A stretch of DNA of 55,345 nt from Planctomycetaceae bacterium (GTDB taxonomy: Bacteria > Planctomycetota > Planctomycetia > Pirellulales > Thermoguttaceae), in contig JAISZO010000034.1 of assembly GCA_031269105.1 (NCBI GenBank), positions 1 to 55,345 on the forward strand, written 5' to 3'. A model generated the notes under the pieces. That model was not told the DNA's origin, did no database searches, and saw only the letters and a program-made list of their open reading frames with translations. Position numbers and translations under genes: made by a program. This document shows, piece after piece, positions 8,654 to 18,072 of this stretch. The stretch's first letter is position 1; every line of letters begins with the position of its first letter.

Positions 8654-11600
8654 ATGGCATACGACAGAATTACGACCAGTTCCAAAACAATTTCACATCA
8701 ACAACAAAATTCCAATTTTAGCCGCCGCGTATCAAAAAATACTTTGATGGAAACATTGATAATTGCGGGAGTTGCGTTATTCTTTTGGATTTTTGCAACA
8801 GTTGTACTGCGGGCGCAGCAACCCGCCGGTTTTACGCCGCTCGCTCCGCAAAACCAAAATGAAGACGTCGCTGCGCAATCGCGTTGGCGTTTGGAACATC
8901 TTCGGGCGGAAAACGCTGAAATGACGTTACGGCAAACGCTTCCGGCAGACGTCGCAAAATCTGTCGTCATTCAGGTTGATTCCGCGAACAACAGCGTCAA
9001 TTTTATTGGAACGGCGCGCGCGGTTCAAGCCGCGTCGCAAATTTTGCAAAGTATCGATAAACCGCAACTTCCGCCGAATCAGGATTTCACGCAACAATCC
9101 AGTAAACCGCAAAATTTGACGCCAACTCCGCCGCCGATTCTTTCGCCGTCGAATTTTTCGCAAAATCTGCCGCCGCCTCAACCGGTAAATACGCCCATGA
9201 CGTCGCAACCAATAACGCAGCAACAGCCGAATCGTCCGCCGATTTATTTGAACGCTCAAACCGCTTCAGCTCCGCAAAATCCGCCGATTCCGCCTCTTGA
9301 AGCGCCGATTTCGTCGGAGTCGAATGAGCCGGGAACGTATTTTAGTAAGCCGTCGCATTTGGAAATGATTTCTCGCGAATTGCGGCAGCGTTATAAAAAC
9401 CATCGAAATATCGTCATTGATTTTATACCGGAAAGCGGAAAGATTTTGGTTTGGGCGCCGCAGCGAATTCATCAAGAAATCTTTGCGTTGATGAATCAAA
9501 CTCATGCGTGGGCGGAAATTCCTCCGGGACGCGATCCCCGCGAATTGGAAGGAACGCTCGTCCGGTTCGGTTCGGGAACAAAATCGTCCGCCGCAAATTC
9601 CGCTTCCTCCGCGACAGAAAAGCCGATTCTAGAATCGCACGCTCCGAAATTCACAACCATCGAAAAAATTGAAATCAAATTACAAACGTTGTTTGGTCAG
9701 CGCATGACCGTCTTGCCGGATTCCAACGACAAAGTCACGAAATACCGAATCGCGATTTCGAAACCGCAACAGACCGCCGTTTGCGAATTGACGCTGAATA
9801 GACCCGATTATCGTTTGGAGGTCAAAGCGCCGCCGAAAATTGCCGGAGAATTTATCGCGCTTGTTCAAGCGATAGATCAGGAATCGCCGGAAGAAGGTTA
9901 CGACCGAAAATTTATTTCCGTGCAAAAGACCGACGCGGAAAAAGTCAAAAAACTCCTTGAAATTTACCGGCTTAAAGCCCAACCGAACAATAGCCGAAAC
10001 TTGTTGCGCCGCAAAAATTGGCACGATACGGGAATCCGTCAGGTTTCTTATCAGGAGGAAGGCGGATTGACCGGCGGCGTAACCAACGCGGGAATCAACA
10101 GTCTGACGCCAGACGCGACCGGCGCGCTTTCCGGCGATCCGTTGCTGCAAGACGCAACGAACATTCAACTGATTGCGCAGCCGGAGACTAAAATTCAAGT
10201 GTTGAGCGATCTCGACGTGGTTATCATTGACGCGCCGATGAACGAAGTGCAACGAATCATAGACATGATCAGACAATTGGAAGATATTAGCAAATACGCC
10301 GAACCGCAGATTGAAGTGTTGTTTCTCCAAAACGTGCAGTGCCAATCGCTTTATGGAATTTTGAATATGCCGCTTCGAACGTCCGTTTCTCCTTTGACGG
10401 GGGCTTTGACGACGGTTTATCTTTATACGGAAATGTTCGCGGCAAAACAAGGACGCGTTTGGGTCATTCCGCTTTTGAATCCTAACGCAATGCTTCTTGT
10501 CGGATGGGGACAATCGCTCGAAGCGATGAAATCGCTGATCGAGAAACTCGATCAACCGGTGAACTCGGAAAACAGTATTTTGCGAGTCGTGAAATTAGAA
10601 TCGGCTCCGGCGACCGAAGTCGCGGAAACGCTGACGAATTTTTTCAACGAACAACCGTCGCCGGGAACGCTGGCTCCGGGATTTCAGCCGCGAATCCGCG
10701 TGTTGAGCGATCCGCGAACCAACAGCTTAATCGTGCAAGCCGCGCCGAATGATTACCGCGATATGGAACGGATTATCGCCGAATTGGACGTTCCCAAAGG
10801 CGGACCAAAATTGCAAGTGCGAACGTTTAAAATGAAAAGCGTTCTTGCCGCCGATATGGTTACGACGTTGAACAGCGCGTTAGATATGGCGATTCACGGA
10901 ACGCAGGACGGACGCTTGCCGGTTGTGGAAATCATTCTCGATACGCCGGTAGGACGAAAAGTGATTGAATCCGGTTTTTTGAGCGAAACGACGATCGCGT
11001 CAAACGCCGGAAATAATACCGTGATTGTTACCGCGCCGTCGAATTGTATGCCGTTGATTACAGAACTGATTACGATGCTCGACGTAACGCCGGGAGTCGC
11101 GGTTGTGAAAGTGATTCCTATCAATCACAGCGACGCGGAAACTATTCAAAAAACATTGCAAACGCTAATTCCGTCGCAAATGGCGGGAAACGGCGGCGTG
11201 CAGCTTCCCGGCTCGGAAGGCGGCGAAACGTTTATTCCGTTGAAAATTGCTATTGATACGCGGTCGAATAGTATTGTCGTCGCCGGTTCGGAAAATGATA
11301 TTCAATTTATTGACCTGCTGATTAGAAAACTCGATCAGAAAGACGCGATTCAGCGGATGACAAAAACGTATCAACTGAAAAACTCCAGCGCCAGCGACGT
11401 GTCGGCAGCCGTAACGAATTACTTGCAAAAACGCGCCGAGTTACAGAATGCGGAGGTTATCAGTCCCTATCAAAAACTTGAAAGCGCCGCGATTGTCGTG
11501 CCGGAACCGGTCTCGAATGTATTGGTGATTAACGCCGCCGAAGAATATATGAAAGAAATCGAGGACATAATCAAAGTTCTGGATCAGGAGCCGCCGCAAG

Positions 11601-12685
11601 TCGTGATTCAGGTGTTGATCGGCGAAATCACGTTGAGCGACGCGGACGAATTTGGAATTGAACTCGCTTTGCAAGATCCGTTGTTATTCAAACGAAGCGT
11701 TCTCAGCGAACCGACAATGACGCCTGGTTTCGATTTCAACAATTTAACAACCGGACTCGGCAACAGTTCCGCCGCCGATTCGCTTGCGACGGCGGGAACG
11801 GTCGGAACGCAGATGTTGAGCAATTTTGCAACAGGACGAGTAAACAGCGAGTCCGGTTTCGGCGGATTGGTCTTTTCGGCAAGCAACGACGCGGTCAGCG
11901 TTTTGATTCGCGCGATGCAGGAACGAAGCCGGTTGGAAGTTTTGAGCCGTCCGCAAATTCAGGCGCAGGACAATCAATTAGGAATCGTGTTTATCGGACA
12001 AAGAGTCTCGCGCGCCACAGGAACGGATTCGTCTTACGGAAACATTACGACTCGTACGGAAGACAAAGACGTCGGTTTGTTCTTAGGCGTGATTCCGCGT
12101 ATCAGCAAAGGAGAAAACGGCGAGCCGGACAAAGTCGTCATGCTGATTTCCGTCACGAAGTCCAGCGTCGGCGGCGCAAACGACGGAATGCCGATTGTTT
12201 CCGGCACATCGATCGTTCGCATTCCGAACATCAATCAAACCCGCACGGAAACGATTGTCAGCGCGTTGGACGGCGAAACGGTGCTGCTCGGCGGTTTGAT
12301 CAGTACCGACAAACAACAACTCAACCGCCGCGTGCCGTATTTGTCGGACGTTCCGCTGTTGGGACGGTTGTTCCGTTACGATTACGAGAAGCAAAAACGC
12401 TCGGAACTCATACTTGTTATGCGTCCGCGCATCATCCGTAAAACGGAAGACGCGGAAGAAATCAAACGTGTCGAAGCGGCGCGGATGAGTTGGTGTTTGC
12501 CGGACGCGACGCGAATTCACGGAGATTTTGGCGTTTATAATACGACTTCGCGACGTTCCCAAACGGAAATCGGCAATACGCCGCGTCTCGCGCCGGAGCC
12601 GGTCAATAAAAGCGAATTACAACCGCTGACGACCGCTCCCGCGCCAACGTTTTCCGCCGAAGCGCCCGCGCCGCCGTTACCGTAA
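8654..12685 (+). CDS. very large secretin (GspD/PilQ superfamily)
   Basis: Outer-membrane secretin that forms the exit gate of a type II secretion or type IV pilus machine. 1343 residues from ATG 8654 (AGGA upstream), about twice the usual GspD length. A membrane-spanning or signal segment lies at about 33-52 (LIIAGVALFFWIFATVV), then a Pro/Gln-rich linker, then many N-domain-like repeats (motifs such as RVLSDPRTNSLIVQAAPNDY and AIDTRSNSIVVAGSENDI). The secretin core begins near residue 979 (VVIQVLIGEITL), with VLSRPQIQAQDNQ and the C-terminal signature GGLISTDKQQLNRRVPYLSD...LLGRLF ending in LVMRPRI near 1260. A Pro/Ala tail follows. It is separate from the pilus locus at 25-39 kb, which has its own shorter secretin, so it may serve a different secretion route. 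Confidence 0.9.
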   Translation: MAYDRITTSSKTISHQQQNSNFSRRVSKNTLMETLIIAGVALFFWIFATVVLRAQQPAGFTPLAPQNQNEDVAAQSRWRLEHLRAENAEMTLRQTLPADVAKSVVIQVDSANNSVNFIGTARAVQAASQILQSIDKPQLPPNQDFTQQSSKPQNLTPTPPPILSPSNFSQNLPPPQPVNTPMTSQPITQQQPNRPPIYLNAQTASAPQNPPIPPLEAPISSESNEPGTYFSKPSHLEMISRELRQRYKNHRNIVIDFIPESGKILVWAPQRIHQEIFALMNQTHAWAEIPPGRDPRELEGTLVRFGSGTKSSAANSASSATEKPILESHAPKFTTIEKIEIKLQTLFGQRMTVLPDSNDKVTKYRIAISKPQQTAVCELTLNRPDYRLEVKAPPKIAGEFIALVQAIDQESPEEGYDRKFISVQKTDAEKVKKLLEIYRLKAQPNNSRNLLRRKNWHDTGIRQVSYQEEGGLTGGVTNAGINSLTPDATGALSGDPLLQDATNIQLIAQPETKIQVLSDLDVVIIDAPMNEVQRIIDMIRQLEDISKYAEPQIEVLFLQNVQCQSLYGILNMPLRTSVSPLTGALTTVYLYTEMFAAKQGRVWVIPLLNPNAMLLVGWGQSLEAMKSLIEKLDQPVNSENSILRVVKLESAPATEVAETLTNFFNEQPSPGTLAPGFQPRIRVLSDPRTNSLIVQAAPNDYRDMERIIAELDVPKGGPKLQVRTFKMKSVLAADMVTTLNSALDMAIHGTQDGRLPVVEIILDTPVGRKVIESGFLSETTIASNAGNNTVIVTAPSNCMPLITELITMLDVTPGVAVVKVIPINHSDAETIQKTLQTLIPSQMAGNGGVQLPGSEGGETFIPLKIAIDTRSNSIVVAGSENDIQFIDLLIRKLDQKDAIQRMTKTYQLKNSSASDVSAAVTNYLQKRAELQNAEVISPYQKLESAAIVVPEPVSNVLVINAAEEYMKEIEDIIKVLDQEPPQVVIQVLIGEITLSDADEFGIELALQDPLLFKRSVLSEPTMTPGFDFNNLTTGLGNSSAADSLATAGTVGTQMLSNFATGRVNSESGFGGLVFSASNDAVSVLIRAMQERSRLEVLSRPQIQAQDNQLGIVFIGQRVSRATGTDSSYGNITTRTEDKDVGLFLGVIPRISKGENGEPDKVVMLISVTKSSVGGANDGMPIVSGTSIVRIPNINQTRTETIVSALDGETVLLGGLISTDKQQLNRRVPYLSDVPLLGRLFRYDYEKQKRSELILVMRPRIIRKTEDAEEIKRVEAARMSWCLPDATRIHGDFGVYNTTSRRSQTEIGNTPRLAPEPVNKSELQPLTTAPAPTFSAEAPAPPLP

Positions 12686-13093
12686 ATCCAATCATTCCGA
12701 AAATCCGCCGGGAATTACGGATTCCCGCCGACTTACCGGGAATACCAAAATGGCAGCCCGAAACGTAAACAAGGGGTGAACCGTCGCTTACGCTTCGATC
12801 TGCTATGATGAGGAGTCAGGGTACAGGGAACAGAAACCAGTGTTGGTTTTCAACATGCGAAAGTACGGCAAGCCAATATTGGTATCTGGAACCTGCAACC
12901 TAAAACAAAATTCCCCTCTTTGGAGGGACGCCCGTCGGCGTAGCCGACTGACGGGGTGGTTCGCGACTTTAGGGACGTCAGCGACTTAAACGATTGTTTG
13001 AGACAACAAGGACGTCGCCGGAAGAGAGTCGCCAAAGTCCCAAGATTGGACGGCGGCAAGCATTATTCCATAAAAATTTATTTTTCCAAAATC
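12686..13093. other. intergenic region holding several repeat fragments
   Basis: No supported gene. It holds a CGGGAAT/ATTCCCG hairpin (12709-12727) after the secretin stop without a T run, a decayed REP-like piece near 12757 (CCGAAACGTAA), a 31-base block at 12840-12871 that recurs inverted at 18131-18160, and a CCCCTCTTTGGAGGGACGCC / CTGACGGGGTGG stretch (12912-12960) that looks like another dispersed palindrome. The N-terminal extension of the ORF track entry 12956 translates this material. Confidence 0.55.
12840..12871. repeat. 31-base block repeated in inverse orientation at 18131-18160
   Basis: GTGTTGGTTTTCAACATGCG followed by AAAGTACGGCAA. The reverse complement of 18131-18160 reads GTGTTGGTTTTCAACACGAA AAGTACGGCAA. 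Confidence 0.65.
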
Positions 13094-14710
13094 ATGAAAA
13101 CGCAACATAATATTTCACTGTTCTTTTTTGTCTTATTGACAATAATCGGATACGGCGTTTGCGGTTGTTCGTCGCCGGTTTCAACGCGAAAAATCGAGTT
13201 TTACAATCCGTTTTTAGTCAATCGTCCGCACCGCGCCGCGAAAATGACGGGACTTTGGGAAGCGAAACAACGGATAAAAAAATCGGGAAGTATTCGCGGC
13301 TTTCAAGGCGAAATCATTTTTTTTCGCGATGAGAAAATGGAAAAATCAACCGCAGTGGACGGAACGTTGACCGTTTATCTTTTTAATTCCGACAAAAGCG
13401 TCGGAGAGAATAGGAACATTGACGGTATCCAACCGGAAGGCGCATATACTTTCGACTCCAATACGTTGAGAAAAAGCGTTGAGAAAAATAAAAAATCGAA
13501 ACTGATCAGCTATGGAGTTTGGCTTCCTTACGATCAGGCGCCCGGCGATGAGAAAAATTTTGTCATTCTCGCGAAATTTGAAGGTAAAGAAGAAGACGGC
13601 GAATTGATTTTTTCCGACCAAATTCCTATCCATTTACCCGGCAGACCTGTTGCCGCGAAATCGGAAAAGAACGTCGCGAAAACTATTGAAAGATCGGAAA
13701 TTCAGCCGGTTGGCGACACGGTTTCCGTCAACGGTTTTGACGGTTTCAACGCGATACGTCACGCCGATTACAACGATTCCGTCAATTTCAACGGCGTTCA
13801 AATGACGGCTTACGGCGAAGCGGTTCAACGTTTGCAATCGGGAATGAACGCGGCGGAGATTTCGCGTTCTTCGGACAAGTTAATGTTGCCGCCGAGCGTT
13901 TTGCGTCAAATTCTTCAAACGCCGCAAAATTCCGACGCGGAAAAAAACAAAAACTCTTCGCCGTTCCATTCGGAAAAAACGTCAACGTTGCCCGATGAAA
14001 TTCGCACGCCCGCAATTGGTTTCGGCGGCGGAGACGCGGCAAATACGTATTCTTCGTCAAACGATCAACGTTTTGCGGCGCTCGGTTTTGGAAACGGCGC
14101 TCCGCCGGCGAACGCGCCGAACAATCAATACGCGGCAAATCCCGCGCCATACCGCAATTCCCTGCCGGAAGAAATGTCGCCGGAACGTTTGACGCGGTTT
14201 CGTCCGAATGTTACGGGAATCGGCACGCAAATCAATCAACGGATGCAGGAGGGATTGTATGCGGATCGGCGTCAATCGTTCAACAACGCCGCAACGTCTC
14301 CCGCGAATTTCAACAACGACGAGATTCAGCAAGTTTCTTACGTTGCGACAAATCCGCAAACGTCCGCAACTCAAACGGCAAAGCGTCAGGAAATGCATCA
14401 GGCGATGGCTCGCATGATGATGGAGCAGGAACAACGCCGCAATTGGAATCAAGCGAATCCGTTGGGATTCAGCAATTACAACGCGAATACATTTCCGACC
14501 GATCAAAGCCGCGTGACGGTGACGGATCGTTATCCGTCGTGGGGAATGATTCCTTCGCAAACGGAACGGCAAGCTAATCAATTTTCGCCGAATCAAATTC
14601 CGAATACTTTGCAATCTTCTTATGTTGAATCAGAATGGGGTTCCGCCCTTGAAGGCGTTTCGTCAAGCCGTGAAACGCAAGTGTTCTATTCGCCGACCGT
14701 GAGGAGATAA
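13094..14710 (+). CDS. exported lipoprotein of unknown function
   Basis: 538 residues from ATG 13094; the ORF track start at 12956 reads through repeat DNA and is rejected. A lipoprotein signal peptide is clear: MKTQHN, a hydrophobic core (FFFVLLTIIGYGV) and a lipobox with Cys near residue 25 (GVCGCSS). Residues about 40-190 form a folded-looking domain (GLWEAKQRIKKSGSIRGFQG, GTLTVYLFNSD, ISYGVWLPYDQAPG), which may be a planctomycete-specific domain. The rest is low-complexity, rich in Asn, Gln, Pro and Ala. I do not recognise a function. No Shine-Dalgarno is visible. Its position right after the large secretin suggests an envelope role, possibly a partner, but that is inference. Confidence 0.75.
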   Translation: MKTQHNISLFFFVLLTIIGYGVCGCSSPVSTRKIEFYNPFLVNRPHRAAKMTGLWEAKQRIKKSGSIRGFQGEIIFFRDEKMEKSTAVDGTLTVYLFNSDKSVGENRNIDGIQPEGAYTFDSNTLRKSVEKNKKSKLISYGVWLPYDQAPGDEKNFVILAKFEGKEEDGELIFSDQIPIHLPGRPVAAKSEKNVAKTIERSEIQPVGDTVSVNGFDGFNAIRHADYNDSVNFNGVQMTAYGEAVQRLQSGMNAAEISRSSDKLMLPPSVLRQILQTPQNSDAEKNKNSSPFHSEKTSTLPDEIRTPAIGFGGGDAANTYSSSNDQRFAALGFGNGAPPANAPNNQYAANPAPYRNSLPEEMSPERLTRFRPNVTGIGTQINQRMQEGLYADRRQSFNNAATSPANFNNDEIQQVSYVATNPQTSATQTAKRQEMHQAMARMMMEQEQRRNWNQANPLGFSNYNANTFPTDQSRVTVTDRYPSWGMIPSQTERQANQFSPNQIPNTLQSSYVESEWGSALEGVSSSRETQVFYSPTVRR

Positions 14711-15048
14711 CAAAATCAGAAAATGAATCGTTAAAGAAAATGCGAGACATTCACTCTGAAAAGCGCCAAAATTTGAATTATCAGAAAAGAGAGGGGGAAT
14801 TTAGAGGTATCTGTAAACAAATTGACAAAACTTTTTAGAATAAAATCATTGTTTCCCTCATTTTAATCGTCGCTTTTTGACTCATAAATTTTTTTTCAAA
14901 AAAATTTCAATTTTCCGACAATTCGTATTGACGTCGCGGATTATTTGTTCATAATAAAGATTAATACACTTTACTGAAATGATAAGATCGCTGTGATTTT
15001 TGTCATTTCAATTTCAAAAAACAAAAAAATGTAGAAGGAGTTTCGACT
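14711..15048. other. intergenic region upstream of the phase-variable DUF1559 gene
   Basis: AT-rich, no gene. It includes the candidate promoter at 14928-14957 and a strong AAGGAG (15035-15040) eight bases before ATG 15049. Confidence 0.6.
14928..14957 (+). promoter_or_regulatory. candidate sigma-70 promoter of DUF1559 gene 1
   Basis: TTGACG, an 18-base spacer, then TAATAA, about 90 bases upstream of ATG 15049. Confidence 0.4.
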
Positions 15049-16283
15049 ATGAAAAAGTTGAACAAAGCGTTTGATTTTCTTGAACTTCGGCAGAATGTAT
15101 CGGGGGGGGGGGGTACGTAATATGGCTAATAAGCCGTGTTTTACGTACTCTAACGCTCTTTTTTGCCCGCGTTATTACGAGTATTTTTGCCCGTATAATT
15201 GCGTGCATTTCTCTCCTTTCGTGCGCTTTTGCCCGTTTCGGAAAACAATCTTTGATTCGTCGGGCGTTCACGCTTGTCGAATTGCTGGTTGTGATTGCGA
15301 TCATTGGCGTGTTAATCGCACTTTTGTTGCCGGCTGTTCAAGCCGCGCGGGAAGCGGCAAGACGGATGCAATGTACGAATAACCTCAAACAAATGGGGCT
15401 TGCGGTTCATAACTTCCACGATTCACGGCGTGCTTTACCGCCGCTGACCGTCTGGATTCACAAGCCGGGAATCTACCTGTTCCTGTTTCCTTACGCGGAA
15501 CAGCAACAGATGTACGACTTTATTGTCAATCGCGGGATTCTCACCTGCACCGGCACGTCCAACGTCAATGGAAATCAACACTATCCTTATTTTCCCGACG
15601 GAAGTGCAGGAATGCAGCAACTCACTTCGCAGGAACGAAGCGGGTTCAATATTGGTTGGGTACGTTGTCCTTCCGCAGGTATTGAAGCGACGACCAATTA
15701 TGCCGCGACCAATAGTTACGTTGTTCCTCTGGTCTATGCGGGAGATAACAACTGGACAAACTCCTACAAAATGACGACGGACAGTAACCAAAGTAACGGT
15801 CCGTTTCGCGCCGCCCAAGTGACCGGCTCGGGAGCCAATAACGACTTGTCCGATCACAACAAGATCAGAAGTTGGCAGCCTCGCGGCGACACGATGGCGT
15901 CGTGGTCGGACGGAACGTCCAATCAGATTATCTTTGCGGAAAAGCACGTTCCTGCATGGGCGCGTAAAAAAGCCAATAATCAGGCGTATTCCTGGAACGG
16001 AAGTTATCTGATGAGTTGGACGGATTACCGCGCGGGCGGATACGCCCGGCTTGTAACCAATCAAGCCGATCTGATTGCGCCGGCGCCGAATAGCATTGCG
16101 GTCGATACGCAGCTTCCTTCGTCGGGAACTTCGGCGCAGTATTTTTACGGCAGTTATCACGCCGGAACGCTGAACGTGCTGCTCGGCGACGGCAGCGTGC
16201 AAGGCGTTTCTAAAACAGTGGATCCGCAGGCGTTTTACGACAATTGCAATACGTCCGACGGGAAAACGTCAAAATTGCTGTAA
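15049..16283 (+). CDS. DUF1559 prepilin-like protein, phase-variable, out of frame as sequenced
   Basis: DUF1559 proteins are abundant planctomycete exported proteins with a type IV prepilin leader. The track shows only 15252-16283 from a TTG without a good ribosome site. The strong signal is AAGGAG (15035-15040) eight bases before ATG 15049. From there the frame reads [18 protein letters not shown] and enters a run of 12 G (15102-15113), then GGGGT and stop (TAA 15118-15120). One more G (or two fewer) continues without a stop through about 45 codons into [20 protein letters not shown] and the whole DUF1559 domain (411 residues), ending with the family's [11 protein letters not shown] motif near the C-terminus. 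The leader before [10 protein letters not shown] would be unusually long (~70 residues). Alternative: a sequencing error in the G run, or real initiation at TTG 15252. Confidence 0.8.
15102..15113 (+). repeat. poly-G tract (12 G) in codons 18-22 of the DUF1559 gene
   Basis: Twelve consecutive G, by far the longest G/C homopolymer seen in the window (others reach six). It lies directly after the start region and controls whether the frame stays open. Confidence 0.9.
15113..15148. repeat. inverted repeat right after the G tract
   Basis: GTACGTAA (15113-15120) and TTACGTAC (15141-15148) flank an inner GGCTAATAAGCC. A stem-loop here could affect polymerase slippage or translation. Three TTTGCCCG direct repeats follow within about 90 bases. 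Confidence 0.6.
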
Positions 16284-16290
16284 ACGAGAG

Positions 16291-16372
16291 GTCTAAACTA
16301 TGATTTTTATGATTGACGTGATTTTAAAAAATCATTAAGAATCAATAAAATCACAAAAATCATAGTTCAGAC
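16291..16372. repeat. large inverted repeat of the CTGAACTATGATTTTTATGA family, copy 1
   Basis: Left arm GTCTAAACTATGATTTTTAT, right arm the reverse complement of GTCTGAACTATGATTTTTGT, about 24 bases each. It lies between the two DUF1559 genes; the related copy 2 follows the second gene. It could act as a terminator-like hairpin or a dispersed element. Confidence 0.8.
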
Positions 16373-16415
16373 GTAAATAAAACTCAATGGAATCAAAAAC
16401 ATAAAGGAGCAAATT

Positions 16416-17471
16416 ATGCTGAAAAAACTTTCTCAAGCGATCAGAAAAGTCTTACAAAAAGGTTTTCGCGGCGGCTTTACGCTGGTCGAACTTCTGGTGG
16501 TGATTGCCATCATCGGAGTTTTGATCGCGTTACTTTTGCCCGCCGTTCAAGCCGCGCGTGAAGCGGCGCGGCGGATGCAGTGCGCCAATCATCTCAAACA
16601 ATACGGGCTTGCCATGCACACCTATATGGACGCATGGCGTCAGTACCTTCCCTGCGGAAACTCCCATCCGACCGGCGGTTTTCAGGGAACGCAGCAACGT
16701 CACACATGGATGCCGCGCATTTGGCCCTACATCGAGCAGCAGGCGCTGTACAGTCAGTACCGTTTCGATATCGGCTTTTACGCATCGCCGAACAACGAAG
16801 ACAATCAAACGGCGATCACGCCGACCAGCAGTAAAGTTTCGATTTACTATTGTCCGTCGGATCGTCCCGGCGCGATGTGGACGGGCGACGTAAATTACTG
16901 CTGCCGCGCAAACTACGTAACCAATATGGGAAACGATTGGTTCTGGCACGGAACCTCAACAGCCGGCGCTCCGTATCCTTATAAACTGGACACGGCGACA
17001 AATCGCTGGACAGGTGCGCCGTTTTATCTCAATATCTATGTGGACGCATCGGAAATTTCCGACGGGCTTTCCAATACGATGTTTTTGTCGGAACTTTTGT
17101 GTGCGGAAGATAATCATTTTGATTTTCGCGGATATATTTTTAATGACGAGGGTCCCGGCGCGTCGTATATGACGGTGACAGGTCCTAATTCCCGCACACC
17201 GGATGCTTGTATTTGTAAAGGGAGCGGAAGTGAAGCCACATCTGCTCCCTCAACTATTGCTACTGCGTCGCTCTCTACAAAAATGCCTTGTACAAATCTT
17301 GTTGGAAGTGCGACCGGTGATGAACGATGGCAAACCGCACGCAGTAAACATACCGGCGGTGTGAACGTTTGTCTTGGTGACGGTTCGGGAACGTTTGTTT
17401 CGGAAACGATAGCTATCGACGTTTGGCGCGCGATCGGCTCTGCGCACGGCGGCGAAAGTAAAGGGCTGTAA
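16416..17471 (+). CDS. DUF1559 prepilin-like protein 2
   Basis: 351 residues, ATG 16416 preceded by AAGGAG. A basic leader (MLKKLSQAIRKVLQKGFRGG) ends at the prepilin-type cleavage site before [20 protein letters not shown], followed by the [15 protein letters not shown] segment typical of the family. The body has the conserved LSNTMFLSELL stretch and the C-terminal CLGDGSGTFVSE (the DG motif). Such proteins are expected to be cleaved by a prepilin peptidase and held in or exported from the inner membrane by the pilus or type II machinery; their function is unknown. It is a tandem paralogue of the G-tract gene but has a normal short leader and no simple-sequence repeat. Confidence 0.93.
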   Translation: MLKKLSQAIRKVLQKGFRGGFTLVELLVVIAIIGVLIALLLPAVQAAREAARRMQCANHLKQYGLAMHTYMDAWRQYLPCGNSHPTGGFQGTQQRHTWMPRIWPYIEQQALYSQYRFDIGFYASPNNEDNQTAITPTSSKVSIYYCPSDRPGAMWTGDVNYCCRANYVTNMGNDWFWHGTSTAGAPYPYKLDTATNRWTGAPFYLNIYVDASEISDGLSNTMFLSELLCAEDNHFDFRGYIFNDEGPGASYMTVTGPNSRTPDACICKGSGSEATSAPSTIATASLSTKMPCTNLVGSATGDERWQTARSKHTGGVNVCLGDGSGTFVSETIAIDVWRAIGSAHGGESKGL

Positions 17472-17477
17472 GATATT

Positions 17478-17558
17478 TGTCTGAACTGTGATTTTTATGA
17501 TTCGTATGATTGCTAGGATTAACTATGATTTTGGATCATAAAAATCATAGTTAAGACA
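17478..17558. repeat. large inverted repeat of the CTGAACTATGATTTTTATGA family, copy 2
   Basis: TGTCTGAACTGTGATTTTTA TGATT on the left and the reverse complement TGTCTTAACTATGATTTTTA TGATC on the right, 31 bases in between. The same family as 16291-16372. Confidence 0.8.
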
Positions 17559-17609
17559 ATTTAACTTCTCAACAATCACAATTGAAAAGGAATGTTTTAA
17601 CATTTAACA

Positions 17610-18050
17610 ATGAAAAAAAACGCGATACTGATTTGTTCTTTATTACTTTTCACGATTTTGCCAACCGGATGCGCCAAAAAACGGACGGAAGTAACGATTA
17701 CCGGAACGGTGACGGTTGCGGGAAAACCGGTGGACTCAGGAATGATTCAATTTATTCCGGTCAATCAGGATTCGTTTGAAGGCGGCGGAATCATCGCAAA
17801 CGGAAAATTCACCGCAACCGTTCCTTACGGCGAACTTCACGTCCGGTTTCGCGGCAACGAGTATTTGAAGAAAGACGCGCAAGGCAATCCGCTTGGCGGC
17901 AAAGACGAAACGGATAAAGACGGCATGCGTTCTTACACGCCGCCGCCAACCCGACAAATGATCCCCGACAAATACTGGTTCGGCAACGAAGCGACAACGA
18001 CCGTAATCACCGGAAAAGAAGAGTTCAACTTCGATCTGGAAGCCAAGTAA
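17610..18050 (+). CDS. small lipoprotein with carboxypeptidase-regulatory-like fold
   Basis: 146 residues. Signal peptide MKKNAILICSLLLFTILPTG with the lipobox Cys at about residue 21 (PTGCAKK). The rest resembles the transthyretin-like/carboxypeptidase-regulatory domain common in planctomycete lipoproteins: VTITGTVTVAGKPVDSGMIQF, GGGIIANGKFTATVPYGEL, and a terminal EEFNFDL strand. In planctomycetes these genes often follow DUF1559 genes, as here (after the second one), so it may act with them, though no function is established. ATG 17610 has only a distant GAAAAGGAA. The gene at 52995 is a relative. Confidence 0.8.
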   Translation: MKKNAILICSLLLFTILPTGCAKKRTEVTITGTVTVAGKPVDSGMIQFIPVNQDSFEGGGIIANGKFTATVPYGELHVRFRGNEYLKKDAQGNPLGGKDETDKDGMRSYTPPPTRQMIPDKYWFGNEATTTVITGKEEFNFDLEAK

Positions 18051-18072
18051 GTTAAAAGCTAAAAGTGAAAAA

